64,000 bases of DNA from Trichoplax sp. H2 (lineage: Eukaryota > Placozoa > Uniplacotomia > Trichoplacea). The stretch spans positions 248,001 through 312,000 of the forward strand of contig NOWV01000074.1 of assembly GCA_003344405.1 (NCBI GenBank), given 5' to 3'. The position numbers and the translations under genes are program-made. The first letter of the stretch is position 1; every line of letters begins with the position of its first letter. The notes under the pieces were generated by a model. The model was not told the origin of the DNA. It saw only the letters and a list, made by a program, of their open reading frames with translations, and did no database searches. This document shows positions 39,650 to 50,745 of the stretch, one piece after another.

Positions 39650-42426
39650 ATGGTAAGAATATCAAATTTCTGCAGGCATAATCGGTGTTGCCAGATACTT
39701 TCAGCATGATTGGACACTCAATTTGACTAGACGAGATTATTAGCTAGCTGTTTCTTCTTGATTTATCACCCTTAAAAGTATGCGTATCAATAATACTCGT
39801 ATCATGAATCTTTTAGGCTGATAGAAAGGCAGTAAATAAATATTATCCACCCGATTGGAGACCTGAAAAGGTAATTTATACTTATGAAGATCTTATATTG
39901 TATAGCAGCAGCTAATTCAGCACCTACTCTGCATGGCAGTATTGCAACTCTTCAAGCAAACTTTCTTATTCATTCATTTTCCATACTTTCTATTTATATT
40001 ACAACCAAGTAATGCTATTATTTTAAAGATGTTATTAATTTTCAACGGCCATAGAGAATGATACAACGTCGCCAAGATATTGTTGTCAGCAAGACTATGT
40101 CCTAATCTTGTGTATTTCTCACTTATTTCTGTAGGGTTCCATCAATAAATATCGCGGTAGTCACCCATTGAGAGATAGGGCTAGAAAGCTCGATCAAGGC
40201 ATCCTAATTATAAGGTTTGTGATGAGTATACCTTCTCTAGTTGATTTTACTACGCCAAACCTATTCTTGTTGTATCATAAAATCTCTCATTGATTCATCT
40301 TATTGGTAGACGATTTCAATTATTTTATTCCATGTTTGAACAAAAATTATCATTTTCTTTATACCAAAGATTTGAAATGCCATATAATATATGGTGTGAT
40401 GGTTGTGGTAATCATGTTGGAATGGGTATGTTGATGGAAGACATTATTATTACTATTCAACACTAAACGTTTGAATAGCTTGATACAGAAATAGGTGCAG
40501 TACGCATCTCATAGAATATATCATAGTTATAATCTGCAGCTCTTAAAAGTTTGATTATCATTGTGCAATATTGCCCTAATTGGAGATAATTTACGATAAT
40601 GTACTGTATAAATTTCTAGGAGTTAGATATAATGCGGAAAAAAAGAAAGTTGGAAATTATTATACAACTCCAATTTTTAATTTTCGGATGAAATGCCACT
40701 TATGCGAGAATAAGATTGAAATGGAAAATGATCCGCAGGTTTGTAAACAGAAATTTATTCAATAATTATCTGTAACAGGAAGTTGGCTAGTTGGTGATGG
40801 TACGATACGTTACGTTTCCTGTAATTCAGATCTAAATGCACATAATTGAAGCCTTGGCAAACAGTAACAGTTTTGAAAATAGTAGTGGCGGTGTGTTGCA
40901 CAAGACTGATACATTTCAGGCTAAAAACTATAGCGTTCTGGATTTGATAGCAGTATAGCTTGTTGCTATATAAAATTTACGATAATGCTTTACCTTAACA
41001 ACTATAAATTGTAGTGTACAAGACATGCATGTGTTATACTCTATTGAAGTTGTTATACTGTAATTATTGAATAGAATTGATAAAGATGAAGTCACCTTAA
41101 TATCGGGTATGTGTGTTGTATATTGTTAGAACTGCGATTATAAAATTGTCAAAGGAGCTTCCAGAAAGAACGAGAGGTGGGAGGGTAGTGAAGGATCCAT
41201 TTCAGTTGATGGTTAGCAAGTTCCTATAGCATTTGTTTTGAACATGCCATATTTCATACCAACTTTTTTTCGCAGTCTATTCATATTATTTTGACTACTA
41301 ATTAAAAACTTGTAGGAAAAGATGAAAAGAAAAAATTACTTTCAAATGCTATGTACAAATTGGAGCACGATATCGAAGATGCTGAAGCTGGGCAGCAAGC
41401 CGCTCCATCTCTAGATAAATTAGAAGTCAGTCTTATGTGATATATCCTATTAAATTTTACGTACAGGGCTTGGCATTCAACTTTTGTGAATAAGATAAAA
41501 ACTTACGGGCTAAAAGCATTATATATTCGTAAGTCATAATACGAAAATGTTGTTGTATTTGATCAATTTACAGCGGCATATGGATGTTTGGAAAGACGAC
41601 TTTTCAGTCAATCAGTTACTACGAAATAAATTTAGGGTAAGTACATCTAAACTACTTGATTCTAATAATATAGGTGTACTGTATTGATGCTGTAAATTGC
41701 ACAGTGCAATTCTTTATCCGTCATTATTGCATGCAAATAAAGCTATGGGTAAGTTTTCCCTTTCAAATGTTAATAATATAGAAAAATAAAGCAGTAACGA
41801 AACAGCAAGCGCTTGATGACGACAAGTTGAAAAAGAAATTTTCTATCGATATATCATTAAAGGAAGAAAACGATGAAGATAAGATTGCTGCGTCAAGGAT
41901 TAGATTTAATAAAAAGGGTGGTAAGACGTGCAAACATCTTCTCACTTGTGGTGATATTCTTTGTTATTGCTGTAGTCATATTTTTTGGTGTAAACACAGT
42001 ATTTCGAATATTTTTCAATTTATAGATGCATTCGAAAATAAAAGAAAGCGTAGATTTGAAATCAAAACAAGTTCAATATTTAATGATCCAAAAGCCGAAT
42101 CATTCGGACGGAAGGATCACCAAAATAAAGGAAATCTATTCAATAAGAAATTAAAAGGTGCTCCTGATCATCCTAAATTTAAATCATTAACAAGTCCTGA
42201 AACTAAAGCAAAATTTGGTAAAGCAGCGATCGGAAATACTGCTGGGTCGCTAATAAGGCGAAAATCGAGTGATATTATGGATAAATGTGATAGTTGCAAA
42301 GCTGAAAATTCCAAGACTAGTGCTGCAGATAATGATTCATCGCTTGAAGAACAGAATAATACCTTATACGCTTTAGTAAATTATGAAACCGACAGTGATA
42401 GTAACTCTGGTCAAGAAGATAGCTGA
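39650..42426 (+). CDS. YJU2B: YJU2 splicing factor homologue B (CCDC130)
   Basis: Ten exons join in phase into 368 codons (human ~396): 39650-39652, 39817-39870, 40135-40214, 40370-40425, 40620-40738, 41130-41211, 41316-41425, 41574-41636, 41782-41920, 42026-42426. The CWC16/YJU2 domain is clear: RKAVNKYYPPDWRPEK, NKYRGSHPLRDRARKL, the zinc-binding CDGCGNH and CHLC pairs, VRYNAEKKKVGNYYTTPIF, and WKDDFSVNQLLRNKFR. A coiled, lysine-rich segment and an acidic SDSNSGQEDS end follow, as in the human protein. YJU2 relatives act in the spliceosome around the first catalytic step; YJU2B is a less-studied paralogue, nuclear by homology. The first coding exon is inferred to be only the ATG, because exon 2 opens at an AG acceptor and has no in-frame ATG upstream. 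AATAAA lies 11 bp past the stop. Confidence 0.93.
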
Positions 42427-42436
42427 AGAGCTCTTC

Positions 42437-42442
42437 AATAAA
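42437..42442 (+). promoter_or_regulatory. AATAAA polyadenylation signal for YJU2B
   Basis: A canonical AATAAA hexamer starts 11 bp after the YJU2B stop codon and is the only obvious signal near the gene end. It implies a very short 3' UTR. The gene converges on DMAP1, whose stop is 0.68 kb away. Confidence 0.55.
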
Positions 42443-43101
42443 GTTATTTTATTTATAAGCATCATAACGTTTTGATAGAAAACTTCAGTATGGATATACG
42501 ACATCTACGAATATGTACATAAATGTGGCAAAAGTCTATAATGTTATAATTGAGTATTACAATCATCATTAAGTTTAAATTATTATTATTTAACAAGTAT
42601 ACAGTACAGTTGCATCGCAAAAATTTAGCAGACAAAGATTTTTGTACAGTCAATACATTTAGCTAAACTCATTATGTGTCAATAATTCTAATTCTAACTT
42701 GTGCAGGTACCTTGATATTGTTGACGTAATGTTTAAAAAAATCTTTTAAAATATTAAAACTTGGAACAATTTTTGATTCAATACCTTTGCAAGACAGCAA
42801 TCATTACCAGCTTATAACGATGCCAAATTTGCAAGGATTAAAAGTAATAGTATATATAGCCAACAGTTAAAATTATTGATGTTGTGTTTACTTCGAATAT
42901 TGTACTTGTAAAAGTTTACATCGTTTGAAACCATATTGATATTCAGTTTACGATAAATTATACAAAAATATAATAATTAGTTACAACTCTGCTGTAGTTG
43001 TAGATGGCATGGGATCTAAAAGGTGACATATTTACAAAACATTAGATAGAAGTAATGAATTTTAAGTTACGCAAAAAAGAATCGAATGTGGTCTACTGAC
43101 C

Positions 43102-46100
43102 TTATTTCAACTGTAATACTTCTCGACTTCGATTTATAGCTTCCAGTTTGTGTCTAAAGTGATGAAAATTACAACGTAACGTGTCAGTTGTATTCATCAA
43201 AACTGCGCTGACTTGCACGTAAAGTAACACTTACTTGAGAGTTTGTGCTTCATATTCACAGTTATCAGCTAATTGTCGCAAATTCAATAACAGTAGAATC
43301 TTTTCTCTAAAATGGAAAATTAGCATTTTACAATCTAGCATTACAAAGATTTTAGCATACCAGCTTACCTTAAGTCATTGAACGCTTGGCATATTTCTTC
43401 AGTTGGCATAGGCGCAGGCGCTACATAAGAAAGGGAATTATCAGATTTTTACTCTACATGTGAATACTTACAACCAAAAAGAATTATCTTTACGTTTTAA
43501 ACTGGAATTACTTACGAAGATCGTATTCTGAAAGAAATTGCTCTACAGCTTTGGTTTTTTTCTGACCAATTGACAAAGGCAGTTTCATCTAAAGAGAGTA
43601 AAGAGTGATCAGCGAAAAATAGTACAACGATTCCGGAATTTTAAAAAATAGCGCTCCTACATTCCTAGTCTTACCCTACTGCTGCGAAGCCAAACACCAC
43701 TAGACTTTTCAGGAAATTTGATGATTGCGGTATCGGTAGATGACTAAAGGAAAGGATATTTACATCATATTTTATAAAAGAATATGGATACATAATCAAA
43801 TTACAACGTGAACGAATACTCAAATTAGTGGCATTTACTTGATTATGATCTCCTTTCTTTTTCAAAGACTTCTTCTTAGCTGATTTACGGCCTGAAGGGG
43901 GATGTCTACAAATATTTTTCGTATAAATTAATATAGTGTTAGTAAAATAAGTGCAAGTAAGCTTACTGGCATGCGTATGAAATATCATGCAAGCTTACTT
44001 TGCTTCTTTCTTCTCATTTGCAGTCATGAGGCGAACGAGCCCTTCCTGTCCTTTGACGCGTTCCTTACGTTGCGCCTCAATCGCCTTAAGCTCTACCATT
44101 AGCATTTCTTCTTCTTTAACCTAATAGAATGTATGAAATTGGGATATGGACGAAATTGCATGGTCATGGACAAAAACTATGAAGATATGTCGACTAAACG
44201 AAAGCGATACCTCCTCTGAAGTACGATTGTATAACTTTTCGAGTTGAGATTTACGAGAAGCTTCGTGTGCAGCATCGAAAATAAATATTTTTTCGTCTAA
44301 ACCTCGTGCCTATCATATAGCATGTTAAACATAAAAGTAAAATAGTTATATTATAAAATCGATATTATAGGTCATAATTAACTATTACCAATGGTCCTAT
44401 AGATAATTAAATTTGAATATGTATCATGTTATGGTAATAGACTAACTTTCATTATTGTAAATAGGTGCAATGAAAAATCTACTAGTTCACATGGAAGCAT
44501 ACCTTTATCAGTCTATTCCTGATATCATAATATCTTTCAATTAGATCTTCCATGGTGCGATTCTGTAATTTCAAAAATGCAATAATTAATTTACTGTTGA
44601 ACGATATCATGGTCTCTATATTAGTTAGATGATTTAATTAAGATTGATACCGGAAATCGAGCGGAATCAAAACGATCGTAAATGACTACGAATTGCAGAT
44701 GAAAAGTCCTAATCAAGTACAAAGAACACATTAGCTATTACTATTAACAATTATCACCATTGACCAAGTGAATGAGTCTGGTATTACCTGCAAAGACTAA
44801 ATAAATGATCTGTTTCTTCTCTAGTCCAATTAGATCCAGTATCATCATGCAAATATTGCTAGAATAGCAATAGTTATCGTTACTTGCCAACCAATTTATA
44901 TAAAAGGGTTAAAATTAAAAGTAGCTCGGTTGAATCGAATTTACTTACCTCATATTCTTCTGGTGTATAGGTGAACACTTTAGGTTGCTGTTATAAAAAT
45001 GTAGTGCATTTAATCACGATAAAAAAAGTGACCGGCTGAACAGAACTATTTGAACCGTAAATTGACGGAAAATCGGCTAAAGTACTTACGATATTAAACT
45101 TGGAAAAAGCATAAGGCTTCGCAACATCTGCAGCTCGCCTCCAGTGATGAAGGCTTGCTCCATCCTATAATAATGTCAATATAAGCTCATAATGGTCAGT
45201 CTATTTTTTAACTATTACAGGTACATTTTGAAAACAAACTCTTCGCTATTAGCTTTTTAACAGAAGATTTTAATATAACTGTGTGTGTATGATTCGATTC
45301 GATTTGTGAAATACCACTTACAAATGAGTATATATCTACCATAGCACTACAGTTTACGATGCTAGCCGCAAGGTATATATTTTAATTTTAAAGCTTACCG
45401 TTCTAGCAGGATTAGAAAAGGGTGCCCAACACCAACGCCTAGCTCGTGAACGTCCAAGCTTAGCTTTCACTTGTTTGTAACCTCCAGAAGTTGTACTCAT
45501 GTCTTCCACATTTTGTTGCCTAAGTTAGATATTAATTGTACAGTTATTAATCTAAGCAGCCAGAGATATACAATATAATAAAGATGTTGGTCTATTGCAA
45601 AAGCATACTAATGTTTACAAAAACTTTAACGGATAGTGATTCTCAAGCCAGTAATTTTGTTTCATAAAATTTAAACATTGATGAAGTAATAAAATAAAGA
45701 CAAAATTAACGTTATATTAATTGCAATCGATTACAGCAATACATTAGCATAATCGATCGCCTTTCTAAAATATAGTAGCAATTTTATATATTCCAAAATT
45801 GTAATTGAAGTTCATCTTTCTAGAAATTCTTTTCGTGATAAAGGATGAAACAGCCATTCTCTATGCGTATTTCATTATAAACCGGTAGAGTGCAACACTC
45901 ATGGTCTTCCACTTATAGAGGCAATCTCATGAAATCAGCTTAATAGCTCGTACGATCTTATATTATCGCGAAGGTAATAGCAACAATATTACTTACCCTT
46001 TCTCAAAATTCAATAAAGCAAAGACTTCACGATTCATTCCTTCCGGTCGCTTAGCAATAGCCTGAGGTTTAGAGGTCTTCTTGGTCTGAAGATTATTAAA

Positions 46101-47517
46101 AAGCGGAATCCAGTTATTCGAGATTGTGCATGGATTGGTATTAGTCAAATAGGTTTATACGCTTACATACTCGTGTTAAGACTCAAAAGAGAGAAATCCG
46201 ATATGGTGTCAATGTGATATCATTGGACATCAATGGCAAATGTTAATTATAGAAATCATCTAAACATACATTACGTATTGATGCTTGATGAGATGATACA
46301 GCTATGCTAAAACCGTTAATCATACTATGTCTGTAGACTGCAGTTTCAGGTCACCAGTTAATAGGTTTATATTTTATGACGACATCATTTTATTGTGAGC
46401 AATGCAATGTGATAAAATGGATGAAATGCTAATTGTCAAGTACTGGATATACTGTATATATCCAGCATATCCCGGATTCTTTGGTTGTTGCCGGGACTGA
46501 CCGTAAACTATACGTACACCGTTATGGACTTCTACTCCATGACAAGTATCATCAGTCGTTCTAGGGGAAGGCTTACAATGATAACGAAATCAGAAGCGAA
46601 ATATAGACCTGTTACCTAGAAGAATGGATCTGATTGACATGATTGCTGGCATTGGATATGGTTAACTGTAAAAGCCGTTACACTAACAGTACATTACTGT
46701 AAGGTAAAGTTGAATTGACTGGGCCAAAAACAACCTAAAGTGAATTGGAGATGTCTAGCCACCTGTATGTACATTTCTTGCATAAGGCGTGCAACTGTAT
46801 TTCCAGCTATGCTACTGCTACCCTCTATCCTCATCCTCTACGCATATGTATAATGTAGCACTGCAAATTCGATTTGCCCTAGCCATCAATCTAATTTTAC
46901 TGTTATAGCAGACTATTTTAATCATGCAGATTCTACTAGGGCTGATTGTCCAACAGCAAGGCGAAAATAACCGGTTGATCCTTTGACAACCAACTATGCA
47001 ACAGCTAGCCCCAATTCTTGCTAAAGGCAACGCTTGTTTATTTATAGCCACGAAACTATTCTGCCGTTATGGTCAACCTTGGCTAGGTTATCCCTGTTAC
47101 TACATCTGCACATGGCAAAGTACAGTAGGCAATCTAATCATGAAATAACGAAGAAATGATAGTCTATCCAAGAAATTGGGTTCATTTGGCAGTGAGTTTT
47201 TTGGTTCTTTTTTCACGGTTCTACACTGGTCTAGTGGTTGTGTAATGTGGAGTCAACGCTCTTCTGTTGGCTCGATTCTGATACTAACTCTTGCCTTCGG
47301 TATAGCACAAGACGTGACAGTGAACGTTACTGACTAGACCCATGTCGGCGTCATCATCGCTTTTGTTAGCGATGATTGCATGTCTGCTCAAAGTAATGGA
47401 ATAGAAAAAATGAAACAATTTTACCTTATTTGAACCAATAATTGCCTCCTTAGTAACTGTTGGACTTTCATTACTTGTTGGATCGTTAATTTCTAAAATT
47501 TCTCTCACGTCGGCCAT
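43102..47517 (-). CDS. DMAP1: DNA methyltransferase 1-associated protein 1
   Basis: Sixteen exons join in phase into 403 codons (human 467): 47517-47425, 46085-45997, 45519-45399, 45164-45090, 44987-44949, 44858-44788, 44708-44651, 44562-44503, 44309-44211, 44120-43999, 43905-43839, 43743-43675, 43588-43516, 43420-43369, 43306-43235, 43153-43102. Collinear matches include MADVREILE, KRPEGMNREVFALL, GGYKQVKAKLG, PFSNPARTDGASLHHWRRAA, the SANT/Myb-like EEYEQYLHDD...WTREETDHLFSLCRRF region, FVVIYDRFD, LIERYYDI, RKSQLEKLYNRTSEE, IIKFPEKSSGVWLRSSRMKLP, GQKKTKAVEQ and NCEYEAQTL. DMAP1 is a nuclear subunit of the TIP60/NuA4 acetyltransferase and SRCAP remodelling complexes. I start at MADVRE because it aligns with the human N-terminus, although the frame is open with ATGs back to 47700. 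Intron 1 is 1.34 kb. It converges on YJU2B. Confidence 0.95.
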
Positions 47518-47724
47518 AACTGTATTAATTTTGGCGCTGCAAGTCGAGTGTTGACTGTCAGCCAAGAGCCATTCAAACAGCGCAATGGTACGAGTGAGCT
47601 GACGAGTGTCACTATATTGAGTTGGTGACACCGAGAAGTGAGTTGTACCGTCGTGTACGTCACTTCTGGTGCAGCTCATACAAGCAAGGCATTTCATCAC
47701 AGTAATCCATAGTATGCTAGTGTC

Positions 47725-47806
47725 ATGTACAGTACAGTAAGCGTGTTAACACTACACTGTACAGTACACTGTACTGCACACTACTGTACACTGTACAGTT
47801 GTCCCG
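47725..47806. repeat. Palindromic ACTGTACAGT cluster
   Basis: Overlapping copies of GTACAGT/ACTGTAC fill about 80 bp (TGTACAGTACAGT..., CACTGTACAGTACACTGTACTG..., ACACTGTACAGT). Several are perfect 8-10 bp palindromes. The cluster lies about 210 bp upstream of the DMAP1 start. It may be simple-sequence expansion or a binding-site cluster. Confidence 0.6.
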
Positions 47807-47929
47807 TCCTTCCCGCTATTGTCCTAATTCAGTACAGTGACAGTACGATGATCCCCATCACTATGTCGTTGATACGTGAGATATACTGTACTCAGTATCC
47901 TCATCGCAACAGTATTTCTTGGCTTGAGC

Positions 47930-49280
47930 CCAAGCCAACTTCAGTTCATGCGTGACTGACTGATTGCTACGTCTTCCGCATTTCGCATCAGTATTTTTGC
48001 TGCTGATGCTAAAGCCAACTTCACTTCATTGGCGACTGATGCTACGTCTTCCGGATCTCGCATCAGTATTTCTTCGGCTGATGCTAATGCAAGCTTCAGT
48101 GGATGCGTGGCTGATGCTACGTCTCCCGGATTTCGTATCAATATTTTTGCGGCTGATGCTAAAGCAAACTTCAGTTGATGCGTGGCTGATGCTAAAGCTA
48201 ACTTCAGTTGATGCGTGGCTGATGCTAAAGCAAGCTTCAGTGGATGCGTGGCTGATGCTACGTCTTCCGGATTTGGTATCAGTATTTTTGCGGCTGTTGC
48301 TAAAGCCAATTCAATTCATTGGTGACTGATGCTACGTCTTCCGGATTTCGCATCAGTATTTCTTCGGCTGATGCTAATGCAAGCTTCAGTGGATGCGTGG
48401 CTGTTGCTACGTCTTCCGGATTTCGTATCAGTATTTTTGCGGCTGATATTAAAGCAAACTTCAGTTGATGCGTGACTGATGCTACGTCTTCCAAATTTCG
48501 CATCAGCATTGTTTCGGTTGAAGCGTGGCTGATGCTACGTCTTCCAGATTTCCCATCAGTATTTTTGCGGCTGATGCTAAAGCAAACCTCAGTTGATGCG
48601 TGGCTGATGCCACGTCTTCCGGATTTCGTATCAGTATTTTTGCGGCTGATGCTAAAGCAAACTTCAGTTGATGCATGGCTGATGCTAATGCAAACTCCAG
48701 TGCATGCGTGACTGATGCTACGTCTTTCGGATTTCATATCAGTATTTTTGCGGCTGATGCTAAAGCAAACTTCAGTTGATGCGTGACTGATGCTACGTCT
48801 TCCGGATTTCGTATCAGTATTTTTGCGGCTGATGCTAAAGTAAACTTCAGTTGATGCGTGGCTGATGCTAATGCAAACTTCAGTTGATGCGTGACTGATG
48901 CTACGTCTTCCGGATTTCGTATCAGTATTTTTGCGGCTGATGCTAAAGTAAACTACAGTTGATGCGTGGCTGATGCTGATGCAAACTTCAGTTGATGCGT
49001 GACTGATGCTACGTTTTCCGGATTTCGTATCAGTATTTTTGCGGCTGATGCTAAAGTACAGTATACTTCAGTTGATGCGTGGCTGATGCTAAAGCAAACC
49101 TCAGTTGATGCGTGGCTGATGCTACGTCTTCCAAATTTCGCATCACTATTTTTTCGGTTGATGCGTAACTGATGCTACGTCTCCGGATTTCGCATCAGTA
49201 TTTTTGCGGCTGATGCTAAAGCAAACCTCAGTTGATGCGTGGCTGATGCTACGTCTGGCAAATTTCGCGTCAATGGAAGA
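47930..49280. repeat. 33/75-bp minisatellite array upstream of DMAP1
   Basis: About 1.3 kb is built from two interleaved units. The 33-bp unit is GCGTGGCTGATGCT plus a 19-bp AAAGC...TTGAT block. The 75-bp unit is the same 33 bp with 42 bp added after GCTGATGCT (ACGTCTTCCGGATTTCG... to ...GCGGCTGATGCT), so the added piece ends in a copy of the bases it follows. Both lengths are multiples of three, so long open frames appear on both strands; on the minus strand the 75-mer would read as a 25-residue unit containing ATHQLKFALASAAKIL. The minus-strand open stretches 47941-48309 and 48300-48737 are in different frames, so I treat the array as non-coding. Confidence 0.9.
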
Positions 49281-49295
49281 AAATGCAACTGTAGC

Positions 49296-49340
49296 ACCAT
49301 GGACTCCCAAGGTATTTGGTCAGTTTGAGGAGTCCATGGT
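49296..49340. repeat. Short perfect inverted repeat
   Basis: ACCATGGACTCC (49296-49307) and GGAGTCCATGGT (49329-49340) are perfect 12-bp inverted arms around a 21-bp spacer, at the junction between the minisatellite and the compound repeat that follows. Confidence 0.75.
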
Positions 49341-49399
49341 AGTACCTTATGCAAGAAATGTGTCGTAGATAGAGGCTGATGATGAGATGGTTTGACCCA

Positions 49400-50745
49400 T
49401 ATCACAGCCTAAGGTAGCAGCGATCAGGCTCCTTAGACAAACTCTTAAAATATCATTTTGACGAGCCTATGGTAGTACTGTTCATTATGCAGAAATGTGT
49501 AGAAGATAGAGACTGATGATGAGGCGTCTTGGCTCATATTACCAACCGAACATAGTAGTAGTCAGGTTAATAAACTCGAAGATACCTGGTCATTTTGAGG
49601 AGTTCTTGCTAGCATACAGTACTATGCAAGAAATGTTCAGTAGACACAGGCTAATGACTGGACAGCTCGAGTCGCTCGACTTATATTACGAGTATAAGGT
49701 AGCAGCGGTCAAGCTCCCTAGCTAAACTCCTAAAATATCATTTTGAGGAGCCCATGGCAGTGCTATTCATCGTGTAGAAATGTATAGTAGAGAGAGACTG
49801 ATAATAAGGCGGCTTGACTCATATAACGAGCCTAACGTACAGCAGCAGCAGTCAGGTGAATAAACTCCTAAGATACCTGGGTCACTTTGAGGAGTGCTTG
49901 GTAGTATACTATGCAAGGAATATTCAGTAGACACAAACTGATGATGGGACGGCTCGAGTCGCTCGACCTATATTACGAGCCTAAAAAGGTAGCATCGGTC
50001 AAGCTCCTTAGCTAAACTCTTAAAATATCATTTTGAGGAGCCCAAGGTAGTACTATTAGCAGCGGTCAAGCTCCCTAGCTAAACTCCTAAAATATTATTT
50101 TGAGGAGCCCAAGGCAGTAAAATTAGCAGCGGTCAAGCTCCCTAGCTAAACTCCTAAAATATCATTTTGAGCAGTCCATATTAGGACTATTCATAGTGCA
50201 GAAATGTATAGTAGAGAGAGACTGATAATAAGGCGGCTTGACTCATATAACAAACCTAACGTACAGCAGCAGCAGTCAGGTGAATGGACTCCTCTAAGAT
50301 ACCTGGGTCACTTTGAGGAGTGCTCGGTAGTATACTATGCAAGGAATATTCAGTAGACACAAACTGATGATGGGACGGCTCGAGTCGCTCGACCTATATT
50401 ACGAGCCTAAGGTAGCATCGGTCAAGCTCCTTAGCTAAACTCCTAAAATACCATTTTGAGGAGCCCATGGTAGTACTATTCATCGTGTAGAAATGTATAG
50501 TAGATACAGACTGATAATAAGGCGGCTTGGCTCATATAACGAACCTAGCGTATGATTGGCAGTTAGTCTGATGAACTACTAAAATACCTAGTGAGCTTGA
50601 AGAGTCTAGGCTAGTACATTATGCAAGAACTGTTCAGTAGACAGAGGTTGATAATTAATTAATGGGACGGCTCAACTTATATTACGAGCCGTCGGTAGTG
50701 GCAGTCAAGCTCCTTCGTTAAACTCCTGAAATATCATGTTGGCTT
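49400..50745. repeat. Compound tandem repeat, ~285-bp unit
   Basis: AGCGGTCAAGCTCCCTAGC-type starts recur near 49427, 49708, 49994 and 50413, with partial ~69-bp copies near 50059 and 50128 and a last one near 50700. Each full unit has two related halves, both carrying a CTCCTAA(A/G)ATA and GAGGAG block, a GTAGTA/AGTAGACA block and a GGC(G/T)...GAC(T/C)CATAT or GACGGCTCGAGTCGCTCGAC block. The array is non-coding. Confidence 0.8.

Noticed and set aside
41763-41945. Minus-strand 60-codon open frame over YJU2B exon 9
   Set aside because: It is a shadow of the lysine/glutamate-rich exon on the + strand.
43671-43988. 105-codon minus-strand open frame
   Set aside because: It spans a DMAP1 intron and parts of exons 11 and 12 in mixed frames; phase-consistent splicing explains the coding parts.
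47284-47700. 138-codon minus-strand open frame as an independent gene
   Set aside because: Its middle is DMAP1 exon 1 (MADVREILE...). The part after the GTAAAA donor is intron, and the part before the start is probably 5' UTR that happens to be open.
47941-48737. Long overlapping open frames on both strands in the minisatellite
   Set aside because: They follow from unit lengths that are multiples of three. The minus-strand segments 47941-48309 and 48300-48737 are in different frames, and no splice or start context supports a protein.
47930-49280. CRISPR-like array
   Set aside because: There are no unique spacers; the whole unit repeats directly, in a eukaryotic intron-rich context.
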